In this document: positions 14,937 to 23,193 of the stretch, in pieces | Position numbering within the stretch: position 1 is the first letter of the stretch | Layout: each line of letters starts with the position of its first letter | DNA from: Pseudomonas sp. GV085 | Lineage (GTDB): Bacteria > Pseudomonadota > Gammaproteobacteria > Pseudomonadales > Pseudomonadaceae | Length of the DNA: 64,000 bases | Direction: 5' to 3' | NCBI RefSeq assembly: GCF_003050925.1 | Contig: NZ_QAOV01000013.1 | Location: 124,001 to 188,000 of the forward strand | The notes under the pieces: generated by a model | Databases searched by the model: none | What the model was told of the DNA's origin: nothing | What the model saw: only the letters and a program-made list of their open reading frames with translations | Translations under genes and position numbers: made by a program

Positions 14937-17696
14937 TCAGTTGCTGATATCACGTTCATAGACTCGTTGTAACGAATATGCTGAAAATATAGTGGTGTCT
15001 GCATTGTTTTTTGCCATTGAGGCCCTTACTGCCGGATCACTTTTAAATATTGAAACTGCTTCACTCCACGTATTCACTTGACCTTGTGAAACAAGCGTAT
15101 TCACTCGATTTATAAACCGGTCGTCCTCACTCATGGCACCGGGACCAATGCTTGGTGTTCCCACCTTGCTCCGCGACACCCTGCGCACCCCCTCCAATCT
15201 AACGTCGACTTTATCTAAATTCCTGTAAGAAAACTTAACTTCAATATCAGGCAAATAAAAGTTATCTACCGTCCCCACCAAATGACTTAACTCATGCCCC
15301 AATGTGATCAGCATATCGTGATTGTTTGTTATAAAACCCTCATTTATCCATACTCGCCCATAGGGATCATCTTCAAACACATAAGCCTTAGTAGTTGCTT
15401 CCGCAGGAAGGCGAACCTTAACAAATTTGTCCCGCCCAAGTTCAGCTTGATACCCACCTATCAATTTTTCACTGGCCTGCCACACACCGACCACATCACT
15501 TAATTCCGATAGCGACGCAGCCGCATAATAGTCCTGAACCACCGGCGCACTCTCACGCTCAAACTCCTCCATCATTAGAGTAGCAACTTGATAGGCTTGT
15601 CGTGCCCGTTTCAGATTTGAAGTGATCGCCATTTGTTCAGAAAAACTAAATTCCGATAGACCTCGCGCGACGATTTCGTGTCCGAATCCGTTAACGGGAT
15701 CTATCACTTTACGTTCATATTCATCATCCTTACCCTCATAAAACCGCCCATCCCTATCAATACGAACCATTGGCCCATTGACCACAAAAGCATAAAGATT
15801 CAATCCATCAACTATTCCTGCCGGATCACCACTCACCCAGCGCTGCAACCACGGCGCGTAATATCGATACCCGTAATAATAAAGCCCTGTCACATCCCGC
15901 TCTTTTCCGGAATAACGAATCGTCTTGTACCTGGTCTCAACTTCACTGGTGCCCGCCCACAATGCCGTCCCGCCAAACGGGTAATAAACCTCCCGACTGA
16001 ACAGCGCTCCCTGCTCATCCAGTTCCAGCGTGCACGAGTTCAAGTGGTCACTCAGGCAAAAACGCAGTTGGTTATTGCGCATCCCATTGGGCAGTTTCTC
16101 AACCCAGTGCAAGGCCCGCACATGGCTAAGCCCCGCCTCGACACTCAGCACATGCCACTCTTCGCCGGTAGCCGTATCACGATGGATTTCCAGCCCCGGC
16201 AAGTAACGAACCTCAGTACGCAACGTGCGACGAGCCGTCTCGGTGAGTCGGACTTTTCTCAGTCGATGCCCGGGACTGTCGTAGAAATAACACTCGGTAT
16301 CGTCAGCCCCATCCTCACGCCGGACCATCGTCACGCGACTCAACTGATTGCGAATGTCCCAACTCATTTCCTGGCCGCGCAACAGCTCCAGCTGATTGCC
16401 GTTGGCATCAAAGCCATCCGCCAGATTGCCTTCCTGCGCAACGCTGCGATTGCTGTCGGTCGAGGTAAACATCTCGAAGGTTTCCACGTCGCTGTGGTGG
16501 CGGGTTTGCAGATTACCGGCAGCGTCGTAATTGAAGGATTGGGTGTAATTGCGCAACTGGTTGGGGTCCAGCGGTGTGGTTTGCCAGGCAGGTAAAGCGG
16601 GGCCATGACCGGGTTGGCTCACTTCCCGGCCAGTGGCTTCAATCAGTTGATACAGGCTGTCATAGCGATAGCGGTTGATCGGCTCGATGCGCTGTTGATT
16701 GAAATAGCGTGTCAACGCAACCTTGTCTTCGACACTAGAGATATTGCCGACCGGATCGTAGGCATATTCGAAGTGCTGGAGCGGCGTGCCTCGGGCATCG
16801 CAAGACAGCAATCTGGTCAGTCGCCCATCTTCAGCTGCGTACCGGGCGGTCGTCAGGACACCATTTGCCGCACGCTCACTTTCAACCCGGCCGACGGCGT
16901 CGTAGCGGATGTCACCGATCAGCACCTGCGGCGCATCGCAAGCGCCAGCCAAACTCAGTCGGGCTTCCAGCAACTCGCCAGACTGGTTGTAAGCGAATGC
17001 CTGGAGATTTTCCATGGCGTCAGTCTGACGGAGCATTTCCCCTGACGGCCCATACTGCTGAGCCGTCCTGAAAACCTCATCCTCCAGGCGGGCATCGGCA
17101 AATTCTGACGACCAATCCGGCGGGGCCAACTCGAGCATGAAGCGGGTCTCTTCCACCAGAAGCAAGCCAGCCACACCATACTCGCAAAGGCTGCGACTGC
17201 CCGCCGGATGGTCATGACAGATCAGTTGGCTGCACTGGTTATGCACCGCAAACTCATCACCGCCCCCCGCGTAAGCAAAACGCTCGGCGACGCGCGGCGA
17301 GTCATCCTTCATCTGCTCCGTCACGCTCGTCGGACGCTGAAGCTCATCGTACTCAGTGTGCCGCTGACTCCCGCGACCATCCCAGAATGAGCGCACCATA
17401 CCGGCCTGATCCAGCAAACTCAGTTGCCAACCGGCATCGACGCTGTCCACCAGCAGAGGCTGATTCTGTAGATTGTGCGTGGTGGCGAGGTTGGGTTTTG
17501 ACGCCGCTCCCCACAATCGTGGATCCCAGGAAGCAACCAACCGTCCGGCAGCGTCAAAGTGATTGCGCGTGATGCGAGTCTCAATGGACGGGTTCAGCGG
17601 ATGACGGCAATAGGCGACATTTCGTACAACCAATCCGCGTGAGTCCACCACCGACACGCTCGGTGTGTGAGCATCAGTCCATTGTGCAGCAGCCAT
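14937..17696 (-). CDS. TcC/TccC-like RHS-repeat toxin protein with zincin-like C-terminus
   Basis: 919-residue RHS/YD-repeat protein. The N-terminus (PSVSVVDSRGLVVRNVAY, ETRITRNHFDAAGRLVASWDPRL) matches insecticidal toxin-complex C components. YD repeats run to about 570, then the RHS core KERDVTGLYYYGYRYY and DPAGIVDGLNLY end near residue 652, where TcC proteins self-cleave. Residues 653-919 form a variable C-terminus carrying HELSH (801-805), a HExxH zinc-protease motif. The DNA for this tail (about 14937-15750) is visibly AT-richer, a sign of exchange. No TcA or TcB gene is nearby and no immunity gene follows. Toxicity and secretion route are inferred. Confidence 0.88.
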   Translation of the reverse strand: MAAAQWTDAHTPSVSVVDSRGLVVRNVAYCRHPLNPSIETRITRNHFDAAGRLVASWDPRLWGAASKPNLATTHNLQNQPLLVDSVDAGWQLSLLDQAGMVRSFWDGRGSQRHTEYDELQRPTSVTEQMKDDSPRVAERFAYAGGGDEFAVHNQCSQLICHDHPAGSRSLCEYGVAGLLLVEETRFMLELAPPDWSSEFADARLEDEVFRTAQQYGPSGEMLRQTDAMENLQAFAYNQSGELLEARLSLAGACDAPQVLIGDIRYDAVGRVESERAANGVLTTARYAAEDGRLTRLLSCDARGTPLQHFEYAYDPVGNISSVEDKVALTRYFNQQRIEPINRYRYDSLYQLIEATGREVSQPGHGPALPAWQTTPLDPNQLRNYTQSFNYDAAGNLQTRHHSDVETFEMFTSTDSNRSVAQEGNLADGFDANGNQLELLRGQEMSWDIRNQLSRVTMVRREDGADDTECYFYDSPGHRLRKVRLTETARRTLRTEVRYLPGLEIHRDTATGEEWHVLSVEAGLSHVRALHWVEKLPNGMRNNQLRFCLSDHLNSCTLELDEQGALFSREVYYPFGGTALWAGTSEVETRYKTIRYSGKERDVTGLYYYGYRYYAPWLQRWVSGDPAGIVDGLNLYAFVVNGPMVRIDRDGRFYEGKDDEYERKVIDPVNGFGHEIVARGLSEFSFSEQMAITSNLKRARQAYQVATLMMEEFERESAPVVQDYYAAASLSELSDVVGVWQASEKLIGGYQAELGRDKFVKVRLPAEATTKAYVFEDDPYGRVWINEGFITNNHDMLITLGHELSHLVGTVDNFYLPDIEVKFSYRNLDKVDVRLEGVRRVSRSKVGTPSIGPGAMSEDDRFINRVNTLVSQGQVNTWSEAVSIFKSDPAVRASMAKNNADTTIFSAYSLQRVYERDISN

Positions 17697-17750
17697 CTTC
17701 GAACCCTCTGCCTGAGGGGTTCAATTTGATGGAAAAAACTGAGTACATCT

Positions 17751-17768
17751 ACTGTCAGATCTGACAGT
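17751..17768. promoter_or_regulatory. Perfect 18-bp palindrome upstream of the RHS gene
   Basis: ACTGTCAGATCTGACAGT is its own reverse complement. It lies between the patatin stop codon and the RHS ATG, about 55 bp upstream of the latter. It could be an operator for the RHS gene; the lack of a T tract argues against a terminator. Confidence 0.5.
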
Positions 17769-18938
17769 TCAAACGGCCTCAGCCACCGAGATCCCGAGAA
17801 ACCGGCACAACTCCCCGCGCTTGGCCAACGCATCCCGTCGCCCCAGCTCAATCAACTCGCTGCAATACCCCGCCTCGAACAACAGATAGCTCAGCACCCC
17901 TGCCCCGCTGGTCTTGGTCGCGCCCGGCCCGCGCAGAAACAGGCGCAGTGCCGCCGGCAATTCCTGACGATGTCGCGCGGCAATCTCATCGATCGGCTGG
18001 CTCGGTGAAATCACCAGTACGTCCACCGGTGCCACGCCCAATGCGCGGGTCGGCGTGCCGTCGGGCATCAGGTGACTGAACTGGTTCAGGCGCTGCAACA
18101 ACTCGATGTCGCTTTCCAGGCTGTCAATGAACGTACTGTTGAGCATGTGTCCGCCAATCTGCGCCAGGGTCGGCTGCTGACCGGTGTAGCTGCGCTGCAA
18201 GGGTTGTTGCGGGTCGACGCCGCGGGGGTTGCCGCTGACGCCCACCACCAGCACGCGACTGGCGCCCAGATGCAGCGCCGGACTGATCGGCGCCGACTGA
18301 CGCACCGCGCCATCGCCGAAATACTCTTCGCCGATTTTCACCGGGGCGAACAACAGCGGAATGGCCGAACTGGCGAGTAGATGTTCCACGGACAGTTGGG
18401 TGGGAACGCCGATGCGTCGATGGCGCAGCCAGGCATCGATCTTGCCGCCGCCCTGATAGAAGGTCACGGCCTGGCCGGACTCATAACCGAACGCGGTGAC
18501 CGCCACTGCATGCAATTGTTGCTGTGCGATCGCTTCGGCGATACCGCCCATATGCAGCTTGTCGTTGAGCAAGTCCCGCAGCGGAGAACTGTTGAGCAGC
18601 GCCACCGGCATGTGCTTACCGATGCCGAGCAAACTGTGGCTGACAAAACGGCTGGCCTGGCGGATCACCCCGGGCCAGTCACTGCGCAACACCAGGTGAC
18701 TGCGAAAGCCCTGCCAGAAGGCCGTCAGGCGTTCGATGGCGTTACGAAAGTCCATTGCCCCGCTGGCGAGGCTGACGGCGTTGATCGCGCCGGCCGAGGT
18801 GCCGACAATCACCGGAAACGGGTTGCTCGCCCCCGGTGGCAGCAATTCGGCAATCGCCGCCAGCACCCCGACCTGATAGGCCGCCCGAGCCCCGCCACCG
18901 GAAAGAATCAACCCTGTAACCGGTTCGCCTGGACTCAT
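17769..18938 (-). CDS. Patatin-like phospholipase
   Basis: 389-residue serine acyl hydrolase of the patatin/RssA-like group. The oxyanion loop SGGGARAAYQVG is at 13-24, the nucleophile Ser48 sits in GTSAG, and the catalytic aspartate is in the FGDGAVRQ motif near residue 210. No signal peptide is seen, so it is cytoplasmic unless exported by another route. The ATG at 18938 has a GGAGAG ribosome-binding site seven bases upstream, better than a TTG two codons earlier. It is transcribed towards the RHS gene on the same strand with 72 bp between them. A housekeeping lipid role or an effector role are both possible. Confidence 0.92.
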   Translation of the reverse strand: MSPGEPVTGLILSGGGARAAYQVGVLAAIAELLPPGASNPFPVIVGTSAGAINAVSLASGAMDFRNAIERLTAFWQGFRSHLVLRSDWPGVIRQASRFVSHSLLGIGKHMPVALLNSSPLRDLLNDKLHMGGIAEAIAQQQLHAVAVTAFGYESGQAVTFYQGGGKIDAWLRHRRIGVPTQLSVEHLLASSAIPLLFAPVKIGEEYFGDGAVRQSAPISPALHLGASRVLVVGVSGNPRGVDPQQPLQRSYTGQQPTLAQIGGHMLNSTFIDSLESDIELLQRLNQFSHLMPDGTPTRALGVAPVDVLVISPSQPIDEIAARHRQELPAALRLFLRGPGATKTSGAGVLSYLLFEAGYCSELIELGRRDALAKRGELCRFLGISVAEAV

Positions 18939-18991
18939 GCACAACTCTCCATGGTGCTTGATGGGATTTCGTTGTTTCGACCTGTTCCCTT

Positions 18992-19088
18992 GTAGGAGCG
19001 AGCTTGCTTGCGATGGTCGTGAAAACGCCGCGGGGTGTCAGGTGCCCAGCGTTATCTTGGCTACCATCGCGAGCAAGCTCGCTCCTAC
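18992..19088. repeat. REP inverted pair (REPIN)
   Basis: Facing GTAGGAGCGAGCTTGCTTGCGA and TCGCGAGCAAGCTCGCTCCTAC copies, upstream of the patatin gene and just beyond the lpxL stop codon. Confidence 0.93.
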
Positions 19089-19101
19089 AGGGTATCGGGA
19101 T

Positions 19102-20034
19102 TCAACCACGTTTGGCGTACAGCTTCGGCTCGCCCGGTGGACGGCTCTTGAAGCGACGATGAGCCCACAGGTATTGCTCGGGATGCTCCCGCAGAACGCT
19201 TTCGATCCATTGGTTGATGCGGATGCAGTCGTCTTCTTCGGTTTCGCCGGGGAAACCTTCGAGCGGCGCATGGATCACCAGGCGATATCCGCTGCCGTCC
19301 GCCAGACGCTCCTGGGTGAACGGCACCACCAGCGCCTTGCCCAGCCGCGCAAACTTGCTCGTGGCGGTGACGGTCGCAGCCTGAATGCCGAACAGCGGCA
19401 CAAAAACACTTTGCTTGGCGCCGTAGTCCTGATCCGGTGCGTACCAGATCGCCCGGCCCGAGCGCAGTAATTTGAGCATGCCGCGCACGTCTTCGCGCTC
19501 CACCGCCAGCGAGTCGAGGTTGTGCCGCTCGCGGCCCTGGCGCTGGATGTAGTCGAACAGCGGATTCTTGTGCTCGCGGTACATGCCGTCGATGGTGTGC
19601 TGTTGGCCGAGCAGCGCGGCGCCGATTTCCAGCGTCGTGAAGTGCAGCGCCATCAGGATCACGCCCTTGCCTTCGCGCTGAGCCTTTTGCAAATGCTCCA
19701 GCCCTTCGACATGAGCCAGGGTCGCCAGGCGCTTGCGCGACCACCACCAGCTCATCGCCATCTCAAAAAAAGCGATACCGGTGGAGGCGAAGTTCTCCTT
19801 GAGCAGGCGCTTGCGTTCGGCGGCGGTTTTTTCAGGAAAACACAGTTCCAGGTTGCGCTTGGCAATGCGCCGTCTGTCGCCGGCCACGCGATACATCAAT
19901 GCGCCCAGTACACGGCCGATTCCCAGCAGTGCCGGATACGGCAACTGGACGATCAGCCACAACAGCCCCAGGCCACACCACAGCGGCCAGAAACGTGGAG
20001 ATAGAAATGCTTTTCGAAAACGCGGGCGGTCCAT
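19102..20034 (-). CDS. lpxL: Lipid A lauroyl (late) acyltransferase
   Basis: It transfers a secondary acyl chain to lipid A at the inner membrane. 310 residues, in the LpxL/HtrB range. A membrane anchor is at about 13-40. The family motif HFTTLEIG provides the HX4(D/E) catalytic pair, followed by YREHKNPLFDYIQRQGRER and the APDQDYG segment. The ATG at 20034 (MDRPRF) is preferred because the longer frame extends antisense across minC. It is divergent from minC, as I recall for htrB1 in P. aeruginosa. LpxL versus LpxM specificity is not decided by sequence alone. Confidence 0.92.
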   Translation of the reverse strand: MDRPRFRKAFLSPRFWPLWCGLGLLWLIVQLPYPALLGIGRVLGALMYRVAGDRRRIAKRNLELCFPEKTAAERKRLLKENFASTGIAFFEMAMSWWWSRKRLATLAHVEGLEHLQKAQREGKGVILMALHFTTLEIGAALLGQQHTIDGMYREHKNPLFDYIQRQGRERHNLDSLAVEREDVRGMLKLLRSGRAIWYAPDQDYGAKQSVFVPLFGIQAATVTATSKFARLGKALVVPFTQERLADGSGYRLVIHAPLEGFPGETEEDDCIRINQWIESVLREHPEQYLWAHRRFKSRPPGEPKLYAKRG

Positions 20035-20152
20035 TAATGCTTCCGGAATGACAATGGCCGCGCATTCTACATCGTTCGACCCGGCTTGCGGCCTGCGGGC
20101 GTTCTCGTTATAAGTCTCGGCACTTTTAGTGACAAGTCGTTGTATGCCGACC

Positions 20153-20890
20153 ATGAGCCAAACCGAACCGCTAGACCAAGATCCCGTGTTCCAGTTGAAG
20201 GGCAGCATGCTGGCCATTACGGTGCTGGAACTGGCCCGTAACGACCTCGAAAGCCTTGATCGGCAACTGGCCGCCAAGGTCGCCCTGGCGCCCAACTTCT
20301 TCAGCAACGCGCCGCTGGTACTGGCCCTGGACAAACTCCCGGCCAACGAAGGCGCGGTCGATCTGCCAGGGCTGATGCGCGTCTGCCGCCAGCATGGCCT
20401 GCGTACCCTGGCAATCCGCGCCAGCCGCATCGAAGACATTGCCGCCGCCATTGCTGTCGACCTGCCGGTGCTGCCACCGTCCGGCGCCCGGGAGCGTCCA
20501 CTGGACCTGACCGAAGGCGAACCGAAGAAAAAACCGGAAAAACCGCCCGAGCCGAGCATCAAACCGACGAAAATCATCACCTCGCCAGTACGTGGTGGCC
20601 AGCAGATCTATGCCCAGGGCAGCGATCTGGTGGTGATCTCCTCGGTCAGCCCGGGGGCGGAACTTCTCGCCGATGGCAACATCCATGTATACGGCCCGAT
20701 GCGGGGTCGCGTGTTGGCCGGCGTCAAGGGCGACACCAAGGCGCGGATTTTCTGTCAGCAAATGAGTGCTGAACTGATTTCCATTGCCGGGCATTACAAG
20801 GTTTCCGAAGACCTGCGCCGCGACCCTCTATGGGGTTCGGGTGTGCAGGTCAGCCTGTCCGGCGACGTGTTGAACATCATTCGGCTTTAA
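20153..20890 (+). CDS. minC: Septum site-determining protein MinC
   Basis: Inhibitor of FtsZ assembly that works with MinD. 245 residues: an N-terminal FtsZ-inhibiting domain (FQLKGSMLAITVLEL), a proline/lysine-rich linker near 120-135 (KKKPEKPPEPS) and a C-terminal beta-helix domain with GQQIYAQGSDLVV and DGNIHVYGPMRGRVLAG. The ATG at 20153 gives the usual start MSQTEPLDQ; GTG and ATG codons upstream would add 3-8 residues. It is the first gene of minCDE, 202 bp ahead of minD. Confidence 0.96.
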   Translation: MSQTEPLDQDPVFQLKGSMLAITVLELARNDLESLDRQLAAKVALAPNFFSNAPLVLALDKLPANEGAVDLPGLMRVCRQHGLRTLAIRASRIEDIAAAIAVDLPVLPPSGARERPLDLTEGEPKKKPEKPPEPSIKPTKIITSPVRGGQQIYAQGSDLVVISSVSPGAELLADGNIHVYGPMRGRVLAGVKGDTKARIFCQQMSAELISIAGHYKVSEDLRRDPLWGSGVQVSLSGDVLNIIRL

Positions 20891-21092
20891 CGGATACTGC
20901 CGCATTTTCCAAGCATCTCTAAAACGTAGCGAAAACGGCTCAAACGAAGTAGGAAAAAGGCCGAAAGCAGTGTTTACCGGGGGTAAACGCCGCTCAAAAC
21001 CGGATTCCAGCCAAGGCTGTCCGACTGCAGTAGTTTTTCAGGAGATGTTTTTCAGGGACTGAAAAGTCCTTCTTCCTTAGGGGTGAAACACC

Positions 21093-21905
21093 TTGGCCAA
21101 GATTCTCGTGGTTACATCCGGCAAGGGTGGTGTGGGTAAGACCACCACCAGCGCCGCTATCGGTACCGGCCTCGCTCTGCGCGGCCACAAAACAGTTATC
21201 GTCGACTTCGACGTGGGTTTGCGTAACCTCGACCTGATCATGGGCTGCGAGCGCCGCGTGGTGTATGACTTCGTCAACGTGGTCAACGGCGAAGCCAACC
21301 TGCAACAGGCCCTGATCAAAGACAAGCGCCTGGAAAACCTCTACGTGCTGGCCGCCAGCCAGACCCGCGACAAAGACGCGCTGACCGTCGAAGGCGTGGA
21401 AAAAGTCCTGATGCAACTCAAGGAAGACTTTGAGTTCGTGGTCTGCGACTCCCCGGCGGGCATCGAGAAAGGCGCCCACCTGGCCATGTACTTCGCCGAT
21501 GAAGCGATCGTCGTGACCAACCCGGAAGTCTCCTCGGTACGCGACTCCGACCGCATGCTCGGCCTGCTGGCCAGCAAGTCCCGTCGTGCCGAACGCGGCG
21601 AAGACCCGATCAAGGAACACCTGCTGATTACCCGTTATCACCCGGAACGTGTGAGCAAAGGCGAAATGCTCGGCGTAGAAGACGTCAAGGAAATCCTTTC
21701 GGTGGCCCTGCTCGGCGTGATCCCTGAATCCCAGGCGGTGCTCAAGGCATCCAACCAGGGCGTTCCGGTGATTCTCGACGACCAGAGCGATGCCGGCCAG
21801 GCCTACAGCGATACCGTTGACCGCCTGCTGGGCAAGACCGTGGATCATCGATTCCTTGATGTACAGAAGAAGGGATTCTTCGAGCGCCTGTTTGGAGGCA
21901 ACTAA
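21093..21905 (+). CDS. minD: Septum site-determining protein MinD (ParA-type ATPase)
   Basis: Membrane-cycling ATPase that recruits MinC and is released by MinE. 270 residues. The deviant Walker A is SGKGGVGKTTT at 9-19; the switch regions are DFDVGLRNLDL and CDSPAGIEKGA. The C-terminal amphipathic membrane-targeting helix is FFERLFGG. The start is TTG at 21093, fixed by the conserved MAKILVVTSGKGGVGK beginning; the upstream AGGGGTG can serve as ribosome-binding site. The MinE start lies three bases after its stop. Confidence 0.97.
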   Translation: MAKILVVTSGKGGVGKTTTSAAIGTGLALRGHKTVIVDFDVGLRNLDLIMGCERRVVYDFVNVVNGEANLQQALIKDKRLENLYVLAASQTRDKDALTVEGVEKVLMQLKEDFEFVVCDSPAGIEKGAHLAMYFADEAIVVTNPEVSSVRDSDRMLGLLASKSRRAERGEDPIKEHLLITRYHPERVSKGEMLGVEDVKEILSVALLGVIPESQAVLKASNQGVPVILDDQSDAGQAYSDTVDRLLGKTVDHRFLDVQKKGFFERLFGGN

Positions 21906-21908
21906 GCA

Positions 21909-22163
21909 ATGAACCTTTTTGACTTCTTTCGTGCCAACAAAAAGCAAAACACCGCGTCGGTAGCGAAAGAGCGTCTACAGATCATCGTGGCGCACGAACG
22001 CGGCCAACGCAGCACCCCGGACTACCTGCCAGCCTTGCAGAAGGAACTGGTCGAGGTGATCCGCAAGTACGTCAATATCGGGTCCGATGACGTGCATGTC
22101 GCACTGGAAAGCCAGGGCAGTTGCTCGATTCTGGAACTCAACATCACCCTGCCAGATCGCTGA
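21909..22163 (+). CDS. minE: Cell division topological specificity factor MinE
   Basis: 84-residue partner that stimulates MinD ATPase and drives Min oscillation. The N-terminal membrane-binding segment is MNLFDFFRANKK; the MinD-contact region is ASVAKERLQIIVAHER at about 19-34; the C-terminal dimerisation domain contains DDVHVALESQGSCSILELNITLP. It follows minD with three bases between stop and start, so it is co-transcribed and probably coupled. Confidence 0.97.
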   Translation: MNLFDFFRANKKQNTASVAKERLQIIVAHERGQRSTPDYLPALQKELVEVIRKYVNIGSDDVHVALESQGSCSILELNITLPDR

Positions 22164-22208
22164 GTCGATTCGTCAGGAGCCACGGCGGCTCGGGTTTCCA
22201 ACCTTGGC

Positions 22209-22289
22209 GTAGGAGCTGCCGCAGGCTGCGATCTTTTGATCTTGTTCTTGAAACAAAGTCAAAGGATCGCAGCCTGCGGCAGCTCCTAC
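22209..22289. repeat. REP inverted pair, GTAGGAGCTGCCGCAGGCTGCGATC family
   Basis: Facing copies of a third REP family with AAGATCGCAGCC tips, following minE. The long stem could also act as an mRNA 3' end. Confidence 0.93.
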
Positions 22290-22343
22290 ACGGGGATCAG
22301 GGAAGCCTGAGCCGCCGTTGGCGTTTGTTACGAGGCTGTTTTA

Positions 22344-22979
22344 ATGCCGTTGTCCAACATCCACATCATCCATCAGGATGCCGCCGTACTGGTGGTGAAC
22401 AAACCGACCCTGTTGCTCTCCGTCCCCGGCCGGGCCGATGACAACAAGGACTGCCTGATTACCCGTCTGCAAGAAAACGGCTACCCGGAAGCGCGCATCG
22501 TCCATCGGCTGGACTGGGAGACTTCCGGCATTATCCTGCTGGCCCGCGACCCGGATACCCATCGCGAGCTGTCCCGGCAATTTCACGACCGCGAAACCGA
22601 AAAGGCCTACACTGCCCTGTGCTGGGGCCAGCCGGAACTGGACAGCGGCAGCATCGACCTGCCCCTGCGCTACGACCCGCCGACCAAGCCACGGCATGTG
22701 GTCGATCACGAATTCGGCAAACATGCGCTGACCTTCTGGCGAGTGCTCGAACGTTGCGGCGACTGGTGCCGCGTGGAGCTGACACCGATCACCGGCCGCT
22801 CCCACCAGTTGCGCGTGCACATGCTCTCGATTGGTCATCCACTGCTGGGTGACGGGCTCTATGCCCATGAACAGGCTTTGGCGGCCTGGCCGCGTCTGTG
22901 CCTGCACGCCAGCATGCTCAGCTTCACCCATCCCCAGACCGGTGAGCGCCTGCGCTTCGAGTGCCCTGCGCCGTTCTGA
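22344..22979 (+). CDS. rluA: RluA-family RNA pseudouridine synthase
   Basis: 211-residue single-domain pseudouridine synthase without an S4 domain, the size of E. coli RluA, which modifies 23S rRNA and some tRNA anticodon loops. The catalytic aspartate is Asp57 in HRLDWETSG; TPITGRSHQLRVH is the conserved C-terminal motif. The ATG follows a long 5' region containing a REP pair. Placement after minCDE agrees with the P. aeruginosa order as I remember it. Confidence 0.9.
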   Translation: MPLSNIHIIHQDAAVLVVNKPTLLLSVPGRADDNKDCLITRLQENGYPEARIVHRLDWETSGIILLARDPDTHRELSRQFHDRETEKAYTALCWGQPELDSGSIDLPLRYDPPTKPRHVVDHEFGKHALTFWRVLERCGDWCRVELTPITGRSHQLRVHMLSIGHPLLGDGLYAHEQALAAWPRLCLHASMLSFTHPQTGERLRFECPAPF

Positions 22980-22994
22980 GCAAAAGCAAACCCT

Positions 22995-23106
22995 GTAGGA
23001 GCGAGCTTGCTCCGGGCGGCGTTCCGACGATGATCCCGAGAACGCCACGGGGCGCCAGGCTTCCCGCGTTATCGTTGACGACCATCGCGAGCAAGCTCGC
23101 TCCTAC
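22995..23106. repeat. REP inverted pair, variant with CCGGGCGGCGTTCCGACG tail
   Basis: A GTAGGAGCGAGCTTGCTCCG copy carrying an unusual CCGGGCGGCGTTCCGACGAT tail faces a regular REP copy upstream of apeB. The same variant recurs at 24493. Confidence 0.9.
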
Positions 23107-23193
23107 AGGGGATTGCGCCACTCCACCCGCACTCCGCCGCCAATTCCCTGACCAATACGTTAAACTGGCGCCACTGCTGTCTGGAGCTACTTT

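Noticed and set aside
14937..17696. Type VI or Rhs polymorphic toxin for bacterial competition
   Set aside because: The N-terminus is TcC-like and lacks a PAAR domain, and no immunity gene follows. It is not excluded but is less likely than a Tc-type component.
20035..20580. N-terminal extension of the lipid A acyltransferase
   Set aside because: The extension is antisense to minC and low in plausible domain content; the standard MDRPRF start at 20034 fits the family.
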